5,234 nucleotides of DNA. It comes from CAXSEF01 sp964236535. Its GTDB lineage: Bacteria; Pseudomonadota; Alphaproteobacteria; Acetobacterales; Acetobacteraceae. The stretch covers positions 1 through 5,234 of the forward strand of contig CAXSEF010000151.1 of assembly GCA_964236535.1 (NCBI GenBank). Direction: 5' to 3'. Both the position numbers and the translations under genes were made by a program. Positions 1-5,234 of the stretch are shown in pieces. How positions within the stretch are numbered: position 1 is the stretch's first letter; every line of letters starts with the position of its first letter. A model generated the notes under the pieces. The model did no database searches. It was given only the letters and a program-made list of their open reading frames with translations, and had not been told where the DNA came from.

Positions 1-13
1 TCAGACCCAGGAC

Positions 14-28
14 GGTTCACCCTGAACC
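14..28. repeat. Small inverted repeat downstream of the ATPase gene
   Basis: GGTTCA (14-19), CCC loop, TGAACC (23-28) form a perfect 6-bp stem about 30 bp beyond the ATPase stop codon. On the minus strand it is followed by GTCCTGGGTCTGA with no T-run, so it is at best a weak or Rho-assisted end signal. The rest of 1-56 shows nothing else. Confidence 0.3.
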
Positions 29-56
29 CGCTCCATCAAATGCCGGGACTAAACAC

Positions 57-3000
57 CTAGAGACGTAGGAGGTGGACGCGCCCTTCACCCATCTCCGCGG
101 CTACCTGCTCCAGGTGTACGTGGTGCGTGAGCACGATTACCTGGAGTTCGTTGCTGAGATCCCCCAGCGCCCGCAACGTCGCACCCGCCCGCGGGTCGTC
201 GAAGGTCTGCAGGATGTCGTCCGCGATGAACGGCAGCGCCGTGGCGGAAGCACAGTGGTCGCGCAGCGCGACCATCCGCAGCGCGAGGTAGAGCTGGTCG
301 CGCGTGCCTTCCGACAAGTCGTCCAGCGACTTGCGTTCCTGCGGGTAGGCGTGTTCGACGGCGTGGAGTTCCTCGCCCTCGGGTCCGTCCCGGGTCTCGA
401 GGCCGTAAGCGCCGTCCGTGACCGCCGAGAACGTCTGCGACACGCGGGCGAGGCTCGACCCGCCCATGTCCTCCTCGACCGACCGCATCGCCGCCCCGAG
501 CATCGAGCCCGCAACGTGGAGCACGAGCTGGTCCTCCAGCCGTCGGCTGAACTCGGCCACGGCGGCTTCGTAATCGGCTCGGGCATCGACGGCGGTGGTC
601 GCGTCGCTCTCGGCGTCGAGCGCCGTCTCGAGCTGGGCGAGTTCCACGGCCGCGTTCTCCGCCCCGACACCGGCCGTCCTGGCGGACTCCTCTGCCTCGT
701 GGCGCCTGGCGGCCATGTCGTCTGCCGGCACCGCGTCGGCTTCCGCTCGGAGCACGTTGTCGGGCAAGCCGTCTCCATGTTCCGCCAAGCCGTCGCGGGC
801 CGCGCCGCGCCGGGCCATCTGCTCGCTGTGGGCGCGGGATGCCGCGATGCGGATCTCGGCATCCTCCGCGGTCGGGGCGCCGCAGGCGGCGATCACCGCG
901 GCGAGCCTGATCCTCGCGTCCGACAACCCCGCCTCGCCGTCTGCGGCCGCCTTGCGCGCCTGATCCAGGCCGAGCCGGGCCTGGTTCCAGGCGCTCTCGG
1001 CGGCCGACGCACTGGCGGCCCTCGCGATCAAGGCGCGGGCTGTGTCGGCAGGTGCGGGCGCCGGCGGCTCTCCCAAGTCCCTTGCGAGCTCGGCGACGCG
1101 GGACGCGAAGCGATCGAGGTCCTCCTGCATGGCATCGACCCGCCTTTCCAGCGACATCGCTTCCCGATGGTGCTGATCCAGCGTGACGAGGCCGCCCAGC
1201 ACCGCGGCGACCGCCTCCGTCGCCTCTCCGGCCGGGCGATGCAGCCGATCGAGCAGTCCGTCCCAGTCTTCGCGCCACTCCTCCAATGCGCGCTCGGCCT
1301 TGGCCAGCGCATCCGCCGCCTCCCGCAAGCCGCGCTGGGCGGCGTCGAGTGCGGCCCGGCGCTTGATGCCGGCCGCCTCGGCCTCGCCTGCGGCCTCCAC
1401 GAGGCCATCGGCGCGGCTGAGCAGCGCCCCGAGCGCCTCGGTCGGCACGCCGAGCAGGGCGGCCAGGCGGACGGACCATCCGCGATGCAGCGCCTCCAAC
1501 GCGGCCTCCGCCCCCGATGCGACCTCCGCGTCGTCCATCGCCTCGATGAGCGCGAGGCGTCCCGCAAGCGCCCTGCGTAACTCGGCCATCGGCGCGGCCG
1601 GATCGAGCCCGAGCGGTGCGATGGCATCCGCCCAGGTCCGCTCGGCCGTGCCCAGGTCGCGGGCGCATTCGGCTTCGTCCGTCCCGGCGTCGCACAGCGG
1701 GCCGTCTAAGTCCGCGAGGAGCCGGCCCAAGCGCTCCGCCTCCTGGACGCGTTCCAACTCGGTCTCCCGCCGGTCGGCGAGCTCATCGGCAGAGCGCACC
1801 TGGCGCTCGTAGACGAGCCCGACGGGTTCGCCTCCGGCATAGCCGCCCTCCTCCGCGGAGCTCGGCGGCTCGGCGAAGGCGCGACGCAGCACCAGTCGCA
1901 TGCCGCGGTCCCGCTCCGCCCGTGCGGCCGCGATCGCGGCCGTATCCGGCAGCGTTCGCTGTCGCAGGGCGGCAAGCGCCTTCCGCGCCGCAGCTTGCTG
2001 GGCGAGCAGGTCCGCCCGATGCTCGAGGACCCTCTCGTGACGCCCCGAAGCGGCCTGGCGGGCGTCATCCAGCCGTTCGAACGCAGCCTCCGATGGCGGC
2101 GCCAATGCCCGCAATGCTTCCGCCGTTCCCGTCCATCCGGGCGCCAGGGCCAGGACGACCCTTACCTTCGAGGCGGCCGTCCGGGCCTTCTCGGCCAATT
2201 CGGCCGCATGCTGCGTCGGCTTGCGGTCGGCTCGTACCTCTCCCAGCAGCATCACGAGCCCCGCGGGGAGGGCGAGTGTCGTGGTCGGCTCGTTCTCGAC
2301 CTCGGACTCGGCGGTCTTCGCCCTGGCCAGGCGGTCCATGGCGAGATCTAGCGCCTTGCGGAGCCCGGCCTCCTCGGTGATCGCCGCGCGGGCCTCGGCC
2401 ATCAACCCGAGCGTGGGGACGACGTCGCCCGCCTGCCGTTCCGGCACGGACACGCCGATGGCGCGTAAGGCGGAGCGCACGTCGTCCAGCTTGGCCTCAT
2501 GCTCCGCCCGACGTTCGACGATGTCTTTGGCCGTCTTCCCCGCCTCGCCCAGTCTGCCCTGGAGTTCGGCGAGCGGTTCCGTAAACCCGGTTGCCGCAGC
2601 GTCGCGCTCGATCCGGTCCGCGGCTTCGATGGCGAGGGTCAGCGCCCGCTCCGCCCCGTCGCGGGTCGCCTGTGCCGTCGCGAACGCGCCGCGAGCCTCG
2701 GCGAGTTCCCGGTCCAGGCCTGGAGGCAGGGCCGGAGCATCGGGGTTGGCGGTCAGCCACTCCTCCGCTCCGGCGAGGCCTTGCAGGTGCGGGCGAGTCA
2801 GCGCAATGCGGTTCAGGCGCCGCGCCTCGGCCAGGGCGTCGTCGCGCTCCCGCTTCGCCGCGGCATGCCGCCGCCGCCGCTCGTCCAGGTCGCGTTCCTC
2901 CCGCTCGCGCTTCTCGGGCCGCTGTACCGCGACCCGGGCCCGCTTGCGTTCGGCGTCCAGCTTGCTCGCGGCCGCGTTCAAGGGCGGCTTGCTCTTGCCT

Positions 3001-3506
3001 TGGCCCCAGTTCGCCTGGCGGCGCGCCTCGATGATGGCGCGCACGGATTTCGCCGGGGCCAGCTCCCCAGTTCCGGCGAGCAAGGCGCCGGCGAGGGTCG
3101 TGCCGCCCTTCAGGTCGGTACCGCCCTTCCGCAGGCCGACCGTGTCGAGGGCGAACAGCCGTTCCAGCTGCTGGGGCGTGACGCCTCGCTGCAGGGCGGC
3201 GAAGTGTTCCTGGTCGGTGGTCACGCGCGGGGGCTTGCCGTTCCTCACCCAGCCGAAGCCGAAGGCCGCGCCGGCGGCGTCGATCGCCTCGGCGTGCAGA
3301 GCCATCCCGGGATAGCCGTGCCGGAACTTCATCGGCGATTGCGCCGGAATGTCGAACAGGAGGTCGTGGAAGGCCCGGCGCAATACCGACTTGCCCGCCC
3401 CGTTCGGCGCCACGACCATCGTCACGCGGCCCGGTTCGGTCGCGAACTCCAAGTCGACGTCATCAAAGCAGCCGTAGCGTCGGAGCTGCAGGCGCCGGAG
3501 CCGCAT
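57..3506 (-). CDS. YhaN-type SMC/Rad50-like AAA ATPase (SbcC analogue)
   Basis: Predicted ATPase partner of the adjacent nuclease, about 1149 residues, cytoplasmic. Its family role (SbcC/Rad50/YhaN) is ATP-driven gating of a DNA-end nuclease; the exact substrate is unknown. Seen in sequence: an N-terminal lobe starting MRLRRLQLRRYG; Walker A APNGAGKS at residues 33-40; and the YhaN-like block LERLFALDTVGLRKGG at 114-129. From about residue 180 there is a very long Ala/Glu/Arg-rich region, probably coiled coil, strongly charged near 186-213. The C-terminal lobe has the ABC signature LSEGT at 1064-1068, Walker B LPFIADD at 1091-1097 and an H-loop-like THH at 1127-1129. Both ATPase halves are present and it ends in TAG, so it looks complete. 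No CxxC zinc hook is visible. The ATG at 3506 was chosen because it begins the conserved first strand and overlaps the upstream stop as TGATG; the same frame is open up to 4010, but those residues look like shadow sequence. No strong Shine-Dalgarno is seen, so translation probably depends on coupling. The family call is firm; the cellular role is inferred. Confidence 0.9.
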   Translation of the reverse strand: MRLRRLQLRRYGCFDDVDLEFATEPGRVTMVVAPNGAGKSVLRRAFHDLLFDIPAQSPMKFRHGYPGMALHAEAIDAAGAAFGFGWVRNGKPPRVTTDQEHFAALQRGVTPQQLERLFALDTVGLRKGGTDLKGGTTLAGALLAGTGELAPAKSVRAIIEARRQANWGQGKSKPPLNAAASKLDAERKRARVAVQRPEKREREERDLDERRRRHAAAKRERDDALAEARRLNRIALTRPHLQGLAGAEEWLTANPDAPALPPGLDRELAEARGAFATAQATRDGAERALTLAIEAADRIERDAAATGFTEPLAELQGRLGEAGKTAKDIVERRAEHEAKLDDVRSALRAIGVSVPERQAGDVVPTLGLMAEARAAITEEAGLRKALDLAMDRLARAKTAESEVENEPTTTLALPAGLVMLLGEVRADRKPTQHAAELAEKARTAASKVRVVLALAPGWTGTAEALRALAPPSEAAFERLDDARQAASGRHERVLEHRADLLAQQAAARKALAALRQRTLPDTAAIAAARAERDRGMRLVLRRAFAEPPSSAEEGGYAGGEPVGLVYERQVRSADELADRRETELERVQEAERLGRLLADLDGPLCDAGTDEAECARDLGTAERTWADAIAPLGLDPAAPMAELRRALAGRLALIEAMDDAEVASGAEAALEALHRGWSVRLAALLGVPTEALGALLSRADGLVEAAGEAEAAGIKRRAALDAAQRGLREAADALAKAERALEEWREDWDGLLDRLHRPAGEATEAVAAVLGGLVTLDQHHREAMSLERRVDAMQEDLDRFASRVAELARDLGEPPAPAPADTARALIARAASASAAESAWNQARLGLDQARKAAADGEAGLSDARIRLAAVIAACGAPTAEDAEIRIAASRAHSEQMARRGAARDGLAEHGDGLPDNVLRAEADAVPADDMAARRHEAEESARTAGVGAENAAVELAQLETALDAESDATTAVDARADYEAAVAEFSRRLEDQLVLHVAGSMLGAAMRSVEEDMGGSSLARVSQTFSAVTDGAYGLETRDGPEGEELHAVEHAYPQERKSLDDLSEGTRDQLYLALRMVALRDHCASATALPFIADDILQTFDDPRAGATLRALGDLSNELQVIVLTHHVHLEQVAAEMGEGRVHLLRL

Positions 3507-3508
3507 CA
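3504..3508 (-). promoter_or_regulatory. TGATG stop/start overlap coupling nuclease and ATPase genes
   Basis: On the minus strand the nuclease stop TGA (3508-3506) and the ATPase start ATG (3506-3504) share one A. With no good Shine-Dalgarno in the preceding bases (GAGTTGGCCCGGCGC), termination-reinitiation coupling is the likely way the ATPase is translated. This would keep the two subunits in a linked ratio. The overlap is seen directly; the coupling is inferred. Confidence 0.75.
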
Positions 3509-4741
3509 GCGCCGGGCCAACTCGGCCAGCACAAGCGCGCGGGCCTGTTCGATCAAGCGTTCGGGAATGCGTCCCGCGGCGATGGTAAGCGCCGGATGGT
3601 CGGCCGGCAACGCGCCGTCGGCCCGTCGGATCTGGTCCGCGACGAATGCACTCAGGCCCGCTTCGATCTCCGGAGGGCGCTCCAGCGCGTCGATGAGGGA
3701 TCCAATCGCGCCGGGCTGGGCGCGCATGGCATCCAAGTCCAGTCCCGGCCGCGTCGCGACCACGACCGATTCGATCCATAGCTCGTCCGGGGTCCCGAGT
3801 TCGGCCGCGACTCCGCGGACCTGATTGAGCGTCTCCTCGGACGACCCAACGAAGTCGGCGTGCGCATCGCACTCGCCCACCATGGTCACGCGGACGATAA
3901 GAAGCCTCCCCTGCGCCCCGAGCAATGCCGTGTCGAGCAGGAGGCGGACCCGGTTCAGCACGGCCTCCCGGCCGGCGGCTCCGGTGGCGTCGACCTCGAG
4001 GCGCTGCCACCGGAGGACGTCGAGCGGGTGGTGCGCCACCGACGCGACGCGGCCGTCCTGGACGGTCACCAGCGTCGCGCCCCGCGCGCCCTCCTCGTTG
4101 ATGTGGCGGCCCTGGATGTTGCCGGGGAACACGATCCAGGGATCGCGGGACAACTCTGCACGGGTATGGACGTGGCCGAGCGCCCAGTAGTCGTACCTGC
4201 GGCGCGCCAGGTCGTCAACGGTGCATGGCGCATAGTTCTCGTGCGCGCTGGAGCCGCACGCAGTGTGCAGCAGGCCGATGTTGAACAGTCCGTCGACCGG
4301 ATCCGGATAGGCGAGCGCCAGGTTGGTCTTGACCGCCGGCACGTCGAAGCCCTGCCCGTGCACAGCCACCGGCACGCGCTCCAACCGGCGCGTGACCGGC
4401 TTGTCGGCGCCGAGCAGCCCCGGGATCGGCAGCTTGCGGGTCAACACCTGCTCTGCGTCGTGGTTGCCGCTGATCGCGACGACCTCGATCCCATCGCGGA
4501 CGAGCCGTCCCAGTTGCTGCACCAGGAACTGGCCGGTGCGCCAATCCCTCCAGTCCCCGTCGTAGAGGTCGCCCGCGAGCAGGACGAAGTCCACCCGGGT
4601 GTCTCGGGCGAACTCGACCATGTTGACCAGCGCGTCGCGCGTCGCATGCCTGATCCGTTCGGTAGGTGCATCGGGATCGAGGCCCCTCAATGGACTGTCG
4701 AGATGCAGGTCGGCCGCATGCAGGAATCGAAAGCTGGACAT
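3506..4741 (-). CDS. SbcD/YhaO-type metallophosphoesterase, DNA repair exonuclease family
   Basis: Predicted two-metal (usually Mn) nuclease subunit, 411 residues, cytoplasmic, of the Mre11/SbcD calcineurin-like phosphoesterase family. All the usual metal-site motifs are visible in order: DLH (Asp11, His13), GDLYD (57-61, Asp58), GNHD (92-95), the His of LLHT (His159) and GHVH (189-192). An active enzyme is therefore likely. The C-terminal part after about residue 260 would be the capping or partner-binding region and is less conserved. The length is normal for YhaO-like proteins. The start at 4741 (MSSFRFLHAADLHLD) puts the first catalytic strand at the very N-terminus, as is usual in the family. 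An in-frame ATG at 4795 would add 18 unrelated residues and is less likely. It is the first gene of a two-gene unit: its TGA shares its A with the ATG of the ATPase gene. No Shine-Dalgarno lies before the ATG; the stretch is CGCTCGGCGG. SbcD proper is also possible, but the YhaN-like partner favours the YhaO subfamily. Confidence 0.92.
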   Translation of the reverse strand: MSSFRFLHAADLHLDSPLRGLDPDAPTERIRHATRDALVNMVEFARDTRVDFVLLAGDLYDGDWRDWRTGQFLVQQLGRLVRDGIEVVAISGNHDAEQVLTRKLPIPGLLGADKPVTRRLERVPVAVHGQGFDVPAVKTNLALAYPDPVDGLFNIGLLHTACGSSAHENYAPCTVDDLARRRYDYWALGHVHTRAELSRDPWIVFPGNIQGRHINEEGARGATLVTVQDGRVASVAHHPLDVLRWQRLEVDATGAAGREAVLNRVRLLLDTALLGAQGRLLIVRVTMVGECDAHADFVGSSEETLNQVRGVAAELGTPDELWIESVVVATRPGLDLDAMRAQPGAIGSLIDALERPPEIEAGLSAFVADQIRRADGALPADHPALTIAAGRIPERLIEQARALVLAELARR

Positions 4742-4747
4742 CCGCCG

Positions 4748-4777
4748 AGCGTAACAGCGGCCGGTCCGTACCCACAA
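4748..4777 (-). promoter_or_regulatory. Candidate promoter giving a leaderless nuclease transcript
   Basis: Minus-strand TTGTGG at 4777-4772 (3 of 6 matches to TTGACA, including TTG) is followed, after 18 bp, by TACGCT at 4753-4748 (TANNNT form). If it is used as a -10 element, the start point falls at about 4741, the A of the nuclease ATG. This agrees with the absence of a Shine-Dalgarno there. Both boxes are weak matches in GC-rich DNA, so chance occurrence is quite possible. Confidence 0.3.
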
Positions 4778-4940
4778 CGCGTCCGGCCATCGCATTGGCC
4801 GTGGGAGCGATCCTTATCAGGGGCGAGCCGACGCGAGTGCCGCGATGCATCTTGCCCGCGACGATCGCCGAGCCGATGGGGCCCGCCGCGGGTGATGTCG
4901 CAGCATGTGGGAAAGTGGTCGGGGAGGGATTTTGCCCGGT

Positions 4941-4960
4941 CTCGGCCATCGCTGGCCGAG
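4941..4960. repeat. Perfect 8-bp stem hairpin
   Basis: CTCGGCCA at 4941-4948 and its exact reverse complement TGGCCGAG at 4953-4960 enclose a TCGC loop. No T-run follows on either strand, so it is not a classical intrinsic terminator. It could still be an end structure for a transcript coming from the right, or a protein-binding palindrome. Confidence 0.5.
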
Positions 4961-4992
4961 CAGGTAAGACGGCGGCGTGGGCACGACGGCCG

Positions 4993-5040
4993 GCGGGCAG
5001 ACAGGCCCGCTCACCCTGCGCCATGTCGGGCAGACGCCCG
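4993..5040. repeat. Two neighbouring hairpins sharing the motif GGGCAGAC
   Basis: The first is GCGGGC (4993-4998), loop AGACAG, GCCCGC (5005-5010). The second is CGGGC (5027-5031), loop AGAC, GCCCG (5036-5040). The 8-mer GGGCAGAC occurs in both, 33 bp apart (4995-5002 and 5028-5035), with the loop starting AGAC each time. The stems are short and the DNA is GC-rich, so this may be chance. It could also be a small repeated structural or binding element. Confidence 0.35.
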
Positions 5041-5084
5041 GGTCCTTCGCGCGCCGCCGCTGATCGATTCCTGGGCGCCGCCGC

Positions 5085-5179
5085 GCCGACGTTCGAATAC
5101 TCCCAGCCGTGCCCCGGCTCGTAGGCCAGTATGTCGGCGTCGACTTGCCGCAGCATCTCCTCGGTTGACCAATAATTCT
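5085..5179 (-). pseudogene. Remnant of beta-lactamase-related serine hydrolase, broken at both ends
   Basis: Read leftward from 5177, about 31 codons resemble the middle of PF00144-type serine hydrolases (class C beta-lactamase / D-aminopeptidase / esterase fold). There is a WSTEEMLRQV helix followed by EPGHGWEYSNVG. The YSN is the family's Tyr-x-Asn catalytic motif, and P-G-x-x-W-x-Y-S-N is a common form of it. The nucleophile SxxK motif, which should lie upstream, is absent because the reading frame runs into an insertion-sequence end at 5180. After YSNVG a hydrophobic helix starting with an aromatic residue is expected; instead GAAAPRNRS follows, so resemblance ends at about 5085. It is not functional as it stands. 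The motif match is seen directly; family membership rests on recall without a search. Confidence 0.55.
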
Positions 5180-5234
5180 GGCTCTGTTGCAAACCTTGGT
5201 CCGGGCTGGCGGGATGGTTGCCGATTGGGAGGGG
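5180..5234 (+). mobile_element. End of an IS6-family-like insertion sequence (partial)
   Basis: The 14-mer GGCTCTGTTGCAAA at 5180-5193 equals the terminal inverted repeat known for IS6100 and close IS6-family relatives (IS26 has GGCACTGTTGCAAA). It reads inward to the right, so the element continues past the window edge and only its outer 55 bp are present. No transposase codons can be assigned in this stretch. The element's left end falls exactly where resemblance to the serine hydrolase stops, which fits an insertion. IS6 elements usually duplicate 8 bp of target; the candidate copy here is ATAATTCT at 5172-5179, an AT-rich patch in GC-rich DNA. The partner copy and second repeat are outside the window. 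Confidence 0.6.

Larger units (their letters stand above)
4742..5084. other. Gene-free stretch between nuclease gene and hydrolase remnant
   Basis: About 340 bp in which I recognise no gene. All three minus-strand frames were read for a continuation of the serine hydrolase found to the right, and none gives the expected sequence after YSNVG. One minus frame stays open through the whole stretch into the nuclease gene, and a plus-strand frame is open from 4666 to 5124. Both give Ala/Pro/Arg-rich translations typical of GC-rich noncoding or shadow frames. What can be pointed to is the promoter-like element near the nuclease start and a set of short hairpins at 4941-5040. It could be decayed coding sequence. 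Confidence 0.6.

Noticed and set aside
11..40. GGTTCA-containing bases resembling a tRNA T-arm, or an intrinsic terminator.
   Set aside because: The bases flanking the would-be T-loop do not pair as a T-stem and no cloverleaf can be completed in the window. As a terminator it lacks a T-run on the minus strand.
72..1580. A 502-codon open frame on the plus strand opposite the ATPase C-terminal half.
   Set aside because: It lies antisense to a strongly supported gene. The translation is Arg/Gly/Leu-rich with no recognisable domain, and long antisense frames are usual in GC-rich DNA.
2221..3824. Long plus-strand open frames (2221-3315 and 2499-3824) opposite the ATPase N-terminal half and the nuclease C-terminus.
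   Set aside because: They cross the boundary of two well-supported genes, overlap each other and show only low-complexity Ala/Arg/Ser sequence.
3507..4010. N-terminal extension of the ATPase to an upstream start at 4010 (168 more residues).
   Set aside because: The extra part is Arg/Gly-rich shadow sequence of the nuclease gene. The family's first strand begins at MRLRRL, and the TGATG overlap supports the start at 3506.
4742..4795. Alternative nuclease start at 4795, adding 18 residues.
   Set aside because: The added residues (MRWPDALWVRTG...) have no family counterpart. The catalytic fold normally starts a few residues before DLH, as with the start at 4741.
4666..5124. A 152-codon plus-strand frame running divergently from within the nuclease gene start.
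   Set aside because: It overlaps the nuclease N-terminus and the hydrolase remnant in antisense, has no visible ribosome binding site and no recognisable motif.
4215..5192. A single minus-strand open frame from the hydrolase remnant into the nuclease gene, looking like a fusion.
   Set aside because: Only its first 36 or so codons, starting in the IS end, contain recognisable sequence. The rest is out of frame with the nuclease and reads as shadow sequence.
4742..5234. SOS (LexA) box ahead of the repair-type operon, and CRISPR-like direct repeats.
   Set aside because: No GTTC-N7-GTTC, GAAC-N7-GAAC or GAAC-N4-GTTC arrangement is visible upstream of the nuclease, and there is no regularly spaced repeat series beyond the single pair of 8-mers.

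Overview
This is a GC-rich bacterial window dominated by two co-directional minus-strand genes that form a tight two-gene unit. The first is an SbcD/YhaO-type metallophosphoesterase (DNA exonuclease family), read from 4741 to 3506. The second is a large SMC/Rad50-like ATPase of the YhaN type, read from 3506 to 57. The stop of the first and the start of the second share one base (TGATG), so they are very probably co-transcribed and translationally coupled. The layout matches the nuclease-plus-ATPase pairing of SbcCD, Mre11-Rad50 and YhaO-YhaN, and the two products probably act together on DNA ends. High GC, long open antisense frames and protein style suggest a high-GC bacterium, perhaps an alphaproteobacterium, but the lineage call is weak and rests on general resemblance only.

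Region by region (left to right): 1-56 is the short flank downstream of the ATPase gene and holds a small perfect inverted repeat without a T-tract. 57-3506 is the ATPase gene. 3506-4741 is the nuclease gene. Just upstream of its ATG is a weak promoter-like element placed so that transcription could begin at or near the start codon (leaderless), and no Shine-Dalgarno is visible. 4742-5084 has no recognisable gene. It carries several short GC-rich hairpins, three of them clustered in 4941-5040.

5085-5179 is a roughly 31-codon remnant of a beta-lactamase-related serine hydrolase on the minus strand, containing the Y-S-N motif. It is cut at its right side by what looks like the end of an IS6-family insertion sequence: the 14-bp terminal repeat GGCTCTGTTGCAAA at 5180-5193, with the element running off the right edge. 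Resemblance to the hydrolase also stops abruptly on the left, at about 5085, inside a GC palindrome.

I do not see a clearly new biological system. The most informative points are the poorly characterised nuclease/ATPase pair, its possible leaderless promoter, and the IS-broken hydrolase remnant next to it.
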